Source: Galeruca laticollis
Lineage: Eukaryota; Arthropoda; Insecta; Coleoptera; Chrysomelidae
DNA length: 64,000 nucleotides
Reading direction: 5' to 3'
Assembly: GCA_963921935.1 (NCBI GenBank)
Contig: OY998181.1
Coordinates: 136,237,423 to 136,301,422 of the forward strand
The notes under the pieces are model-generated. The model ran no database searches, was not told the origin of the DNA, and saw nothing but the letters and a program-made list of their open reading frames with translations. A program made the translations under genes and the position numbers. This document shows positions 1-11,890 of the stretch, in pieces. Position 1 is the stretch's first letter; every line of letters begins with the position of its first letter.

Positions 1-190
1 TGCACTTCTACATTTAACATTTTATTTACCTCCCCTAGTTTTTTATTGTTTGCTCCAACAATATTTATTTTAGGAATTTTAATAATACTTTTATTTATAT
101 TAGAAAATTTGTTAAGTAATTCCTCCTGAATTAAACTAGACTCACTACCAGTATCAATAATAATTGTGATGTTCTGATTGTTAATTTTAG
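1..190 (-). pseudogene. Gypsy element G1: aspartic protease fragment, runs off the window
   Basis: On the minus strand this stretch reads as the start of a retroviral-type aspartic protease. The catalytic signature DTGSES lies at about 145-162 and is followed by a flap-like stretch (IVGANNKK). The reading frame leaves the window at base 1, so the rest of pol lies outside. Retroviral-type proteases act as dimers, each monomer giving one DTG/DSG, and cut the gag-pol polyprotein inside the particle. The gag region of the same element lies to the right, in the upstream direction. The link between gag and protease (190-480) contains stops, so the copy is not functional. Confidence 0.7.
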
Positions 191-478
191 CAAGTATTTT
201 TATTAAGTTTAATGTTTAGTTGTTGTTAAGAATATTATCGGATTTTAAAAATTCTCTGTAATGGATATAATTGCAACCGTTGGATGTAGTGTCTGGGTTA
301 CACGCTACTAAAAATGGTGCACACTACCCATGGACTCATCATGAATCACCTCACCTTGGTGAGCATTAGGGTAGGGATTTGATTCTCTACTCGACCTTAT
401 TGGAATAGATCTTACGACACCACCTTCACGAGATCCAACAGTTCATTGAACATTAGTCCTTCTCTGGGGTTGATTATT

Positions 479-2116
479 CTAATTAGTGTCATTTTGGCTT
501 TGATTAGAATTATAATTTGAATAATTATTGTTTCTTCTATTATATTGATTATAATTATTATTTTGCCCGTTTAAACTGTTATTAGCGTTTCTGCCCCCAG
601 AATTATTATTATATGTGTTTCGATGTGTATTATTGTAAGTATTTGTTTGTCTATTGTAATTTGTGTTTTGTCTATTAATTAAATCATTATACAAATTGCT
701 TCTGTAGTTGTTATTGTTTTTGTGATTGATATGGCTGTGTGATGTTCTTGGGATTATTTTTCTCTACTCTCATCAGATAATCAATAAGTTGTTCCAGCGT
801 TTTTATGGACTGTATTGCACTTGCTTGCATAATCTCTGGACTGAAATGTCTGGAAAGCAAAAGAATAGCCTCCTCTTGTGGTACTTGAGGTTCCAAGTAT
901 TGTACTTGAGTATAAATTTGCATCGCATAAGTATGTGCTGCTGTATCCCTATCTCGTTCAAATTTCCCAAAATGTAACCTTTCTCGTACAGCCGATTAAT
1001 TTACTTGTCCCCAGAAATATCCCATAAATAACTCCTTAAACCGTTCAAAATTGAGGATTTGTAACTCTACACTCCCAATTCATATTAAAGCATGTCCCAC
1101 TAAATTTTGTGTAATTATTTCTTTAAAATCTACTCTCGTTCTATTTTGAGTAACTTTATTTTCCAAGAGATTTATAAATACTTTGGGATGTACTTTGCGT
1201 ATATCTCCGTCGAATCTAATATTATTATTCTCACTTTGGCAATGAGTTACATGAATGTGCCCCCTGTTTTCTGCCATATCTTCTCTGCAATTCTCCTTCT
1301 CTTTTCTAAGTTCATCTATTATCATCTCCTTCTCTTCTCTGAATTTTTTACTGTCTTTGTATTCTCCTCTTCTGCCACATTCATTGTACTTTGCAATCCT
1401 TCACTCAAATGCTGTCTTACCTCTCTAATTTCATGGTTATGTGACATAACATTTCTTTCTAAGTCTTTTAAGAACTTTCTTTGGTTCTGTACGTTTCCAT
1501 CAGTTTTATCTATCCTTTATTCTAATGTTTTCTGGTTTTCTTCTATCTTCTTTCCTAGATCCATGTTTGATTTGTCGTTATCCCTTTTTAATTCTTCTCG
1601 TATCTCCTCCATTCTTCTATTAGTGTTTATTAATTCTCTCTTCACTTCTGCAATTATTTCTCTCTTCGTTTCCATATTTGTTCTTTTAATTTCATTGTTT
1701 GTTTTTTCAAATCCTTTCTCCATCATTTCATGCATCTTCGCCAACATCTTCATCATAGATTCTTGCATTGTTTTGGAGTTTGTATCTCTTCCATCTCGAA
1801 ATAACGTTCCTTCTTCTCTAGGTATCTCAGTATCCTGATTACTTTGCGGAAATACATCAATCGTTACATCTCCATCTTTCCCATCATTCTCATTTCTTGT
1901 TCCCAGATTTTCATGTTTGAATAAATAAATCTGTGGATACTGACCTTCAGCTATCAATGCCTCTTCCAATCTTCTCACTAGTGTTAATTTGATTCCAACA
2001 CTATCTAGTCCTCTTAAAATACGTTCCTCTTTTAATTCATTTATCCTTAATTGATAAACGGTTCTGCCCTCCGTTGCCAAATAAGTAAAATATACCAAAT
2101 AAGCTGAATTATTCAA
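479..2116 (-). pseudogene. Gypsy element G1: gag, broken
   Basis: The start at 2116 opens a frame with a SAP-like N-terminal segment (INELKEERILRGL), then a long charged coiled coil rich in M, K and E, ending at an in-frame TAA near 1515. The same protein continues beyond the stop and, in another frame, gives a gag-like segment (FDGDIRKVHPKVFI) at about 1080-1325. A further segment at 711-923 (EEAILLLSRHFSPE) is followed at 479-694 by an extremely Asn-rich tail with no CCHC knuckle. Gag proteins form the particle shell and bind RNA. SAP-plus-coiled-coil gags followed by an FDG domain are usual in insect Ty3/Gypsy elements. At least one nonsense codon and several frame changes make this a pseudogene. 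Confidence 0.65.
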
Positions 2117-2132
2117 TTAAGTTAAGTCTGCC

Positions 2133-2225
2133 AAATTAGCTATATGAGTGCCGCCCTGTTTTCTGCAAAATAGGTGAACGAATGCCGCCATGTTTTCTCC
2201 CAAATTAGGTGAAAGAATGTCCCAC
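2133..2225. repeat. Imperfect 34-35 bp tandem repeats in the G1 leader
   Basis: Three diverged units begin at about 2133, 2167 and 2202, each with an AAATTAG-like start, GAATGCCGCC-like centre and TGTTTTCT-like end. They lie between the G1 LTR and the gag start, so they belong to the untranslated leader. A related stretch (TGCCCCCTGTTTTCTGCC) recurs inside gag near 1257. Confidence 0.6.
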
Positions 2226-2240
2226 GTTTGTGGCGTCAAA

Positions 2241-2735
2241 TGTTATATTTTAATATAACTGTAATATTTAAATTAAACTTTTATTTATTTTAATTACCTA
2301 TTTATATTATTGCTGCTCAGTCGGGGTCGCAATCAAAATAACTCTCATCTCAGGTGGGATCAGATTGGGTATGCAACTAACATTACTACCATGTAATAGA
2401 TGTTTTAATTAATCATTTTCTCATTGAATGTTTTTTCCGGTGTCTTTCATATGTTTATTATAAGAGGTCAAAGAAATAACAAAAGTAATTTTTACAGTTT
2501 TAATATTCAGTATTCCATCAATATTTCACACAAGCAATAATAAAATGAAATATCTTGAAGGCAAAGTGATACATTAAAAAATCATTTGTATTCTACATTC
2601 GTTATAGAAACATTTTTTATGTGTACACCAAGTACTCTTGAGAATGGGAGCTTACTTTAAAATGAAAATTAAAATTGTATGAATACCCATGGTACATTAA
2701 TTAAATAAAAAAATATGGTCGTACACTTTATAACA
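2241..2735 (-). repeat. Putative 5' LTR of Gypsy element G1
   Basis: The segment begins TGTTATA and ends TATAACA, a 7-bp terminal inverted repeat with the TG..CA ends of LTRs. In sense orientation the LTR is followed at once by TGACGCCACAAACGTGGGAC (about 2220-2238), which resembles the tRNA-Lys-type primer-binding sites of insect LTR elements. No second LTR is visible because the element leaves the window, so the outer boundary at 2735 is an inference from the inverted ends. Confidence 0.5.
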
Positions 2736-2821
2736 TTTGAATGAATCCCAAAAAAAAGTAAACTAAAAAAAATAGCCACATTATTCCGTTTTTTTTAACG
2801 TATAGATTTTTAACGTAAACC

Positions 2822-5585
2822 TTAATTTTCAACTTTCTTAGCAATGTATTTTCTAAAATACTCATTGACAACTGATCGTTGTTTATCAGACCAAGGAACC
2901 AAGATTCGTTTTTTCTTAAATGTAGTTACTTTTGTATCGTTCTTTATTAGAACCTCTGTATTTGTCATGCTTAAATCGTCGTTATTTATCTCAAAATTGT
3001 TGTATATCTTCAAAATCATTTTCAGGATATTCAGTAGTCAATAAATCTTCTTCAAGATTAAGGCCAATTTCATTTAAGGCTTCACCTTTAAATTTATTTG
3101 CTTCTCCTCTTTCCATTAGTAGTAATAGTTTTGAAATGGTTGCTGTCTGATACACATCGTCAGGCATTCTGTACGATCCTATATGAAAAGGTTAGTTTCA
3201 ATGTATCTCGAGAACGATAATGGCAAAAAAATACGGGTTTCACTGTTAAATAACTTTTAGGGTTTTAACTACATTACATAATATACTTTGGCCTCATGAC
3301 CAAACCCAACGCCAAGTTGAGCATGTGTTGAGTGGTGAATGGTATGAAGGTGTATAAACACAATATCGCTTACGTGGAACCTCAGGGCTCTGAGGGCGAA
3401 AGTCTTACATAAAGAAAATTATAACATCTATTAAATTAGTGATTTTATTAACCCAAAATACTAAAAAGTAAGAAATAAATAAAGGTAAAAAATAAAATTT
3501 AAATTCACTTAAAACGTAAAAATAAACTTGGAAGTAAAGCGAAAATATGTTGTGATTGAAGATACGAAGAAAAGAACAAATTCGCAAACCAAAAGTTGGT
3601 TTAAAAGTAAAGTTTTGCTTATTCCTTTTTGTACACACATTAAAAATAATAATTTTTTTTAAAAATGCCTTTGTACACACTAGACTGCACCTTTATTTTA
3701 AACATATTCAATATTCAGCCTTTTGGCTCTCAACACTAAGCAATAACTAATTGTGAATAGGCAAAAAACGTTTTAAACAAATTTTGCATTGCGCAGTGTC
3801 GACCAGTAAATGGTAACTTCCTGCTGTGTGATACCTGTTCAAAAATGTTCACCATCATGTGCAAGGTTAACTAACGGGTCGGGAATATGTCCTCCTTTTT
3901 ATTTTGTCTCACTGTTTGGTTACAAACTAGTTATTTATATGAAAGAAGTATCTAAGGTGACCCTTTTGGACGACTATAAAAATAAGTCAAACAAGGGAAC
4001 TTTACACATGCTCGTAAGTAGCATACAATATTTTTTCTCCAACAAAAAAGACTTAATAAAAATTACAAAATCACTTTACACGCTATTGCGTAAAGTGAAT
4101 AATTTTACGCACAATTGCTAAAGTTTTACGCACTACTTTATAAAAATAAAGCTTGCGCAGAGTAATAGAAAAATGATTCACCTGTAGAATTGGGCATGAG
4201 TTTTTTCCGTGTGGCCCATAAATGTTGCTATCTGCTCCATTTCTTGGGGTTCATAGTCATAAGTTGCAAGGTTGTTGCGATATGTTTTCTAAACTTTGTT
4301 GATGATAAAAGTTCGGGGTGTTTAGCGCCACACTTGGAAGCATAATGTCTTATTACACTTGCTCCAGAAATCCACTTTTGGGAACCAGGAACCGCAAAAA
4401 TATACGGATTGGATTTTGGGATCAGATCACAGGTATTTCTAAGTTGTAATAGAAGATCTATGTATTTTTGTGTCCGCTTTGAAAACAGAATTGGGACAAG
4501 TTTTGATCCTTTACCTCCAGTTACCACTCTCTTAAATTTCGTACATAATATTTTTTCGACTGTTGTTAATTTTCAGTAAAAGCTTCCTGATCTATACGAT
4601 GGCTATCTTTAACGTAAGTTTCCAGTTTTAAAAATTGAACGTCACCTACTCTCTTACGATTAAAAAGGCTCTCTTACGATTAAAAAGGATGGTGTGAGCT
4701 AGTAGGCATTCGATTAGGATTTTGTAATTATTTCTTATGTCTTCTCTGTTATTTAACTTCTCATAACAGTCTAAGCTCAAATTATCAAGGTATTTTTGTA
4801 GACTAATGACGTCATCAGAAAGTGGCAATTGTTTAGGTGTTTGCCACTGTCTTTCCTTAAGATTTTTTAGTGCCAGGCTTGAGATTTCATTGCACAAGAT
4901 TTTTTAGGTCCCTAATTTGAGTCTTCTTCTCCATTTTATCTCCCCAATTAATATTGGGAATTTTCCTTCCTTCCATAATTAACTTAAAAGCAATGTCACA
5001 TATAGTTTTTAAATTTGTGCCCATGTGAAGAGCTAAGGAAGGTGCTTTAAACTCTTTAAGAACTGGATCATAACCGCTGTTAGTCTTGGCAGCTGCAAGC
5101 AGTGTTTGAAACATCTCTGGCTTAAGTACATCAAAAAGACCAAAAACGTCTGTTTCTATAGCTTTTATGACGATCAGCATCCTAGCCATTCCTCTCATTT
5201 TATTGGAGATTAACGTAGCAATCTGCTCCCTTTTATGTTTAGAAATAAGTGTTTCTCCGTACAAACACATCAATGGATCGCTTTTTCCCACAGCACTTAT
5301 ATTATCTGCCCGCATAATATTGAATACTTCTTTTGTTATACGGGATTTGAGCAAAAAATCATTATTTTTTAACACTATTGATGCTACGATTGATTGTGAT
5401 TTGCTAAGGCAGTTTTTACCTGGCCTGATAATATCCATAGGTTTGCTTGAACAAAGCTTATGTAGTAACTTTTTAGAGTAATACCCTAAGCAATAGGGAC
5501 ATGCAAAATATTCAGCATTTGAGAGTTTTGAACTTCGAATAGGGTTTAATATGTTTTTTTTTCCACATTTAAGTGAAAATATCCT
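2822..5585 (-). pseudogene. Tyrosine-recombinase family gene, copy 1, broken
   Basis: Minus-strand pieces join into one protein: a zinc-finger-like segment (CPYCLGYYSKKLLHKLC, about 5450-5500), an alpha-helical middle (KSDPLMCLYG; LFDVLKPEMF), and a C-terminal recombinase-like domain. That domain has the three hallmarks of phage-integrase-type enzymes: an Arg box (NRKRVGDVQ, about 4630-4660), FRKH (4282-4293), and GHT...FY (about 4181-4217). A GT-AG intron (3169-4181) connects AQFYR to MPDDVYQTA; the last exon ends at 2822. Tyrosine recombinases cut and rejoin DNA through a covalent Tyr link and are used by Crypton and DIRS elements. Which superfamily this belongs to, or whether it is a host family, I cannot decide. 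A 20-bp duplication, an in-frame stop and a frameshift before the Tyr box break it. The N-terminus is lost at the LINE scrap to the right. Confidence 0.6.
4649..4688. repeat. 20-bp exact tandem duplication inside recombinase copy 1
   Basis: CTCTCTTACGATTAAAAAGG occurs twice back to back (4649-4668 and 4669-4688). It falls in the codons for the first catalytic Arg motif (NRKR). Because 20 is not a multiple of three, it shifts the frame and leads into a premature stop at about 4646. It looks like a recent replication-slippage lesion. Confidence 0.9.
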
Positions 5586-5589
5586 TGTT

Positions 5590-5995
5590 TTCTTAAGATT
5601 AGGAAACAAAACCAGTAACAAAAATAGACCAGTATTAATAATGATGAAAAATGTGAATAAGAAAGTAGAGACTTTGAACGGAACGAATAAACTAAAAGTA
5701 ACGAAGATATACATTGATGAAGATTACTCAAAAGATATATTGGAACAGAGAAAACAGCTTATAAGATACATGAAACAGGCGAGAGAAAGTGGAGCTAAAG
5801 CTAAAATAATTGATAATACATTATTAATCAATGATAACGTATATAGTCTAAAAGAGCTAGAAGAAAGGAAGAATCAGTTTGAAATACATACAGGATGGAA
5901 TAAATCAACATTAAAGGAAAATAACGAAACTAATCCGAAAATTTTGGATAAAATTTTCAGCGATAAAAGTTTTAATCAACTAAGGGGTAAACAAA
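5590..5995 (+). pseudogene. LINE ORF1 C-terminal fragment
   Basis: The frame contains NKNRPVLIMM, then IYIDEDYSKDILEQRKQL and ARESGAKAKI. This is the pattern at the C-terminal end of a class of non-LTR ORF1 proteins (RNA-binding, often annotated in insects as LINE ORF1 or craniofacial-development-like). It opens near the left boundary and stops at about 6003, where sequence switches directly to a Gypsy RNase H tail. No endonuclease or RT follows, so this is a small fragment, probably joined to the Gypsy remnant by deletion or recombination. The clade is not determined. Confidence 0.5.
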
Positions 5996-7600
5996 TTGTC
6001 TAGGAAAAACGTGAAATTCGATTTGGAAGAATACGATTTCGAAATACAGTATGTTAAGGGTATAGCGAACTACGCGGACAGTATATCGAGAATATCCATA
6101 GAAGAACTTGAGGATTTATATATAAATAATTCATATGTCTTGGCGATCTCAAGAGCACATACGCGAAAAGAAAACGCTCAAACAGAAAAGGATCAAAGGA
6201 ATAACGTAGAAACAAAGGAAGTAAGAATACAAAAAACCTGCAGTAGTAAAAGTTTTAAATAATCTTGAGGCACATAAATTACCAATTTTACACTTAGGAT
6301 GAGCATCCGGATCAAAAATAAATTGAAATTTAGTCAAACCTTAAATACCGGATTACACAAATTCGACCTAGGACGAACGTTGGAAAAGCTTGAAGAGCTA
6401 TCGGTAAGAAATGAAGTAAAAAGAATGAAAATATATACAAATGATGATATATTCAAAAAGTGCACAGTAGAAGAATTTATATAAGTAGGAAATCAAAGGT
6501 TAACAAGTATTCAAGTATGTATATGCGAAGTACCAAAAACGGTACAGCAAAAAGAAGAGATCCAAAAGATATTAGAAAGATACCACAACGATCTAATGTT
6601 TGGAGGACATGTGGGAAATAGTAGATTATTAAAGAAACTAAGAGCAAATTTCAAGTGGAAAAACATGGAGAAAGACATAAGGAAGTATGTAAAGAATTAT
6701 CATAAATGTCAAGTGAATAAAACAAAGCTTAATCATAAAGTAAAATTTGTCATCACAGATACATCTATAAAACCGTTTGATATTATTTACATAGACACAA
6801 TAGGTCCGTTTGTACAAAGTAACAACGGGAATCGTTATTGTATTACAATATTATGCAAATAAACTAAATACGCAGTTATGATACCGGTTCAGAATAAGGA
6901 AGCACACACTATAGCAAAAGTAATATTTGACAATTTTATAGCGAATTACGGACTGATGAAGGAGATAAGAACAGATCAAGGGACGGAATATAAGAACGAA
7001 ATAATGAAGAATTTAGCGGAACTTTTAAATGTAAAACATAATTTTTCAACAGCATACCATCACGAAGCAATAGGCAGTTGTGAAAGATTACATAGGACAT
7101 TTAATGAATATATAAGAAACTTTATCAAAGATTCTAGGGACAACTGGTGCGAGTTTGTAAAAATGTTTGCATATTGTTATAATAAAACACCAAATACGTA
7201 TCACGGATACACTCCTTTTGAGTTATTATATGGGAGAAAACCCAATTTGCCAGAATTTTTAAACGTAAAAATTGAACCGTGTTACAATTTTGAAAGATAC
7301 GATAAAGAATTAAAGTACAAGTTACAATACGCTAATGAAAGAGCCAGACAGTTTTTAATAAATAATAAATTAAGTAGAGTCAGTAATAGTGAAAAGGATT
7401 CTTCACCTGTAAATTTTAGAATAGGGGAATTAGTTATTTTAAAAAATGAAGGGAGAAATAAATTTGATCCACATTATTTAGGTCCGTTTAAAATAACGGG
7501 AATAAAAGGCGTAAATTGTGAGATTACATCTCCAGACAGTAAACTACAGATAGTTCATAAGAATCGTATGTATAGATACAACGACCGGAAGCAATTGTAA
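5996..7600 (+). pseudogene. Gypsy element G2: RNase H end and integrase, broken
   Basis: The left part reads LEEYDFEIQYVKGIANYADS, the end of a Ty3/Gypsy RNase H domain. An integrase follows: zinc-binding region HNDLMFGGHVGNSRLLKKL with YHKC (one Cys of the HHCC set replaced by Tyr), then the catalytic core with Asp in YIDTIGPF, Asp in IRTDQGTEY and Glu in SCERLHRTF. An in-frame TAA at 6860-6862 splits the core; the frame continues as TKYAVMIPV. The C-terminal part has a GPF module (YLGPFKITGI) and no chromodomain. Integrase inserts the element's cDNA into the chromosome. RT, protease, gag and the 5' LTR are missing on the left. Confidence 0.8.
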
Positions 7601-7739
7601 ACAAGTGATGTGTGTTTATAAACGAACAAGTAGTGTTTAGTAAACAAAAACAAAACAAAAACATTCAATAAAAACTGTTATAGGTATAGGTGATATCGAA
7701 AAATTAAAATGATAATTTTTCTCTTCCAAGAGGGGATGA

Positions 7740-8192
7740 TGTTGTGATCCCGAAAGGACGGTAACGGTAAAAGGACATTAGCTTAGAAATAAGATTTAAA
7801 AATTAGGTTGATATTAATTACAATATTTAGCGAGCGTTGATCTAGGAGGGTCAATGTTAGTTATGCGTGGAAGCACGTTCTAGTTAAAATGTAAACAGAC
7901 ACGTTCAATTAATAGACGAAGGTCAGCATGTAGTACAGCATACGTACACTTCTTATAAAATGAAAGTATAACGAACCAGGGGAATTAATTGTTATTGGTA
8001 GTCTGAATAAGTCACTGAATATATTTTGTGTATTTTTAAATGTATTAAAAAGCCCAGTGATTTTGTATAAGTGATGTCGTTTATTCAACTCCCGAATACC
8101 GGTTACTAGGTAAGTGGTTTTCTCAAAGATAATATGCCTTTATGGTAAACATAAAGTATACAAGGGACACTTACTAAGTAATCACCACAACA
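7740..8192 (+). repeat. 3' LTR of Gypsy element G2, with polypurine tract
   Basis: The LTR starts TGTTGTGA and ends TCACCACAACA, matching inverted ends with the TG..CA rule; length 453 bp. Immediately before it lies the purine run AAGAGGGGATGA (about 7728-7739), the expected polypurine tract that primes plus-strand DNA synthesis. The integrase frame ends 140 bp upstream. The right flank is tyrosine-recombinase-family sequence, so this element inserted into that gene. Confidence 0.75.
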
Positions 8193-9861
8193 CCACGTCC
8201 TCTTTTACCTTTTATTATTAGACGCACAAGCATCTTGGTCAACTCCTTTTCTTAGTTAACGTTGAATACACATCAGACTCCGTATTTGCACTACAAGCTT
8301 TTTGATATTCTGAATGTTGCATATATTGTACTTCTCCCACCCTTCTTCGATTCAATATGATTACAGAAACTAACGTTATTTCGGAAAGTTCTGCAAAAAT
8401 AGTACTGTCAGCCCTGGCCTGCAGTAACATATATAATCTTTTACTTTCTGTGGATAAAAAGTTATTGAGAATTTGTATGTCTTTAGCAAACGAAATTGTT
8501 TTTATGTTATTCCATTTTCGCTCATTTAGAGTTCTTTATGCGTGACAAGTTACTTCTCGGGCTCATTTAGATTCCAAAATTGCCAAAAAGGCTTCTAATT
8601 TAGGGATCTCTTGTCGTAAAATACTGTCTTCTAAATAATCGCCTTTTAAAATATAAGTACATTTTTTTATACTCATGCTAATCTTTAGCGCAAGTGAAGG
8701 AGATAAAAACGTACTTGTGACTTCGTTGAATTCGGCAACTTTCTTGACAGAATTCTTAAAAAGTTGATATTGTTTCAGCTTAGTTATAGCTGGATTTAAG
8801 TCAGTATCGGCTAACAGTAATCTACCTAGTTCCCTGCAACGGTCAATTATTGATCTATAGTAACGCGTATCGTGATCCAATCTTGCAAATTCCGATTCCC
8901 CAAACATTAGTATTAACTGGTCATAACGTATTGTCTTGAAAATATTGTCGCCAGACATTTTAGAAAAAATATTTTCTTTAAATCTAGTCGATACGTTAGG
9001 ACCAACAGGCAACATTAACATGCTTTAAGCTCTTACGTTCCGATTAACTTTTTCTGTTCTTTTTCCAACTCTAAAAGAACATTTCTTCTGATGCAGTGCC
9101 AAGTAATGTTTGGATAACATTTGCTTACAATATTCATATGGCAAATTATTTTCTAAAGCTTTAATATTATTAGAACGACATCTACGTTTGGGCATACCTT
9201 CCCCAGACTGTATTGCAATAGAATTTCGTAAAAACGCTCCTCGATTTTGTAGTAATCATTTTGGTTCGCTCTTCGCTTTTCTTATCCAAACTTAATATTT
9301 GTTTTACTTCCGGTTGATTTGAATGACAAGCATACCAGTGCCTTGGCAATTTTTTGGAAAACTTTTTGCAAAATTCAGAGTAAAAATTTTTATCCCATCT
9401 TCTCTTGCTTCCCTTCTCTTCCTTCATGGAAAAGAGGGCTAACTGAGGTAAAAAAGTAGCATTGTTTTCCATACAACTACATGGAGTGTTAAGATTCCAA
9501 CTGGATATTGAACAATCTGTTTCTTCGTTTTTGTTATGTGTTACAGACGTTGTAAGTTTTGAAGAATTAGGCTGCCTAGAAATCTCTAAACTGCGAAATC
9601 TCGCCCGAAAAATTAGATTTGTATTCATCTTCACTATTCATTTTGTCGTACTGACTTGAAGTGCTAGATGCCAATTCTGTATATATTGGGTTTTCGACAT
9701 CGGTAGAAAAATTCTGTAGTTCATTGTCAGTAACCTGACTCATGATTGAATAATCAAGTTCTGTAAGACTTAATTGAATGAATGATGGCAAAAGTAAACT
9801 TGATCCTTCATTTAAATTGACAGACGTATTATTACTCTCTGTTTTCCCTTGAACTTGTTTA
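8193..9861 (-). pseudogene. Tyrosine-recombinase family gene, copy 2, truncated at both ends
   Basis: Minus-strand segments follow the same order as copy 1. They are an acidic Ser/Thr-rich N-terminal piece (9576-9861), a Cys/His segment (PRHWYACH, QPEVKQILSLDKKSEER, about 9250-9350), a helical middle (GESEFARLDHDTRYY and LSPSLALKISMSI, 8563-9021), and KDIQILNNFLSTESKR leading to the Arg box NRRRVGEVQYM (about 8325-8360). The C-terminal recombinase core with FRKH and Tyr is absent, because the frame is cut at 8192 by the G2 LTR. The N-terminal side is cut near 9862 by a LINE tail. Stops and frame changes separate the segments. It is clearly a different copy from the one at 2822-5585, since the same regions recur with low identity. 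Confidence 0.6.
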
Positions 9862-11890
9862 TAATAATAATAATGATGTTTATTCATTCAATTATTCAAA
9901 GTACAAATAAAATACAAATCTATTACTAATCTAAATATTGGTGAATAAACAGGAAAATGCTGTAGAAATTGAATAAAATCAGTTTATACACGGTAAGCAT
10001 AACAAATTAATACAATAACTACACAACTTACATACTAGAACATGTGATAAAAATTTAAACTCAAAATCCAGGTAAAGTCGCAATCAGAGTCTATACGTCT
10101 AGTCCGGGGTGGGGGAAGTCTTAAATTGAGTAAAATTTTTTTAACCATTATTTAGCGAAAGGCTAATTAGTGAAGTCGAGGTTCACTTATTTTCTTTTGG
10201 TATTTACTTTATTTTCAATAGTATATTCATAATGTTAAGCATTTATATATTATATTATGAAATATATACCGCTCCGTCTCTAGGATCCAATTTTTAACTA
10301 TTTCTATACATAATAAAAATTTTGATTTGTTTAAGTTCATTTGGCAAATATTTATATAAGTTGGAGCTGATATTGTTACAACTATGCTGGCCTATTGATT
10401 TATTACATTTAGGAAGCTGCGTTTTATATTCTTTGTTTCTTGTTTCATACTCATGCTCTGTGTACCGCATTTCAATTTTTCCTTTATCAATATTAATTAG
10501 GATTTTATACGCAAATAATTGTCGTACATCATATATTCCATTTTGTTGATATAAGTAGTTGCTTGTATATAAAATTGGTTTTTTAAAAATTACCCTTAAT
10601 ATCCACTTTTGTATAATATGTAATTTATTCATATGTATATCGGACACTCCGCCCCATCCCAATATACCATACTGAAGCAAACTTTGTACTAAAGCAAAAT
10701 AAATAATTTTTAAATGTTCTTTATCCAAAAAATCCCCTAATACTTTGAATCTGGATAAAAGGCCTCTGATTTTATTAGTTAGATTATTTATGTGCAAGTC
10801 CCATCTTAAGTGTCTATCAATAATTATTCCAAGATATTTGATGGACTCTGCTTCTGGAATTTCGGTATCTTTATCGATAATTAATGGACCAAATGTAGGC
10901 AGCCCAGTATAAAATGAAAAAAAGGTATTTGGTTTTGTTTATGTTAAGTGTTAGGAGATTATATGCAAACCAATTTTTCATTTGAGTCAAATCTTTTTCT
11001 GCGTTTTCTTTTAGTGATTGCCATGACGGTTCTTTATATAAAATTGCCGTGTCATCGGCGAAACTTATTATACTTCCCCGTATTTTTATTTTTAATAAAC
11101 TGTTACTATATAAGGTGAACAGGGTGGGACCTAAGACTGTTCCCTGAGGAACGCCGTATATAACTTTTTTTGTTTGCTGACAATACTGTCCATTGAAACG
11201 GTTTGGGTTCTATCCGTAAATAGCTTTTTATTAGATTATAGGCATTTCCTCTTATTCCATAAGATTATAGCTTTTTAAGTAGTCTATAGTGGCATACAGT
11301 ATCAAATGCCTTTGAGAGGTCTATAAATATGCAAAGAGCTGGTGTTTTTTTTATCAAATGCGTCGTATATTTCTGAAGTTAAGTTGAGAATTGCGTCTTC
11401 TGTTGACTTTCCTTTTATAAAGTCGTACTGTCTATCACTGATTGTGTTATTTACTTTTAAAAAACTCATTAGTCGCAAGTTTAAAATGTTTTCGATAATT
11501 TTCGATATGTTAGAAATTAATGTTACAGGTCTGTAGTTTGATATATCACTTTTTTCTCCGGTTTTATACAGTGGTTTGATTAATCCTGTTTTTAGCTCTT
11601 GTGGGAAAAATCCTGTTTCGAATACTTCATTTATAATATATGTTAGCGGATCCTTTATTTCATGTGATATTTCTTTCAGTGTTTCAGCTCTAAGACCATC
11701 AGCACCAGGTGATTTTTTATTTTTTAATATTTGAATCGTGTTAAATACTTCCGTTTCATTAGTTGGAAATAAGTACATTGTATTTTGTGCAAGTTCAATG
11801 TCTTCAGAAAAATTACGAGGTGGTTCAATGGCATTTGCTAAGTTTTCTCCAATTTTATTTCTCCATAGTTTCGTACGTAGTATGCGAATC
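9862..11890 (-). pseudogene. Jockey/CR1-like LINE, 5'-truncated, with broken RT
   Basis: The minus strand encodes a non-LTR reverse transcriptase. The N-terminal part (11302-11895) has KNKKSPGADGL and SNYRPVTLIS. The middle, in other frames, has KAFDTVCHYRL, PQGTVLGPTLF and the catalytic box SFADDTAIL near 11060. The C-terminal part (10294-10797) ends with the usual thumb segment (LQYGILGWGG). Reverse transcriptase copies the element RNA at the nicked target. The endonuclease and ORF1 are absent. Downstream are about 400 bp of 3' UTR and an (ATT)n tail at 9862-9880, lying directly against recombinase copy 2. The 5' end abuts the capsid-like frame at about 11880. Confidence 0.75.
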
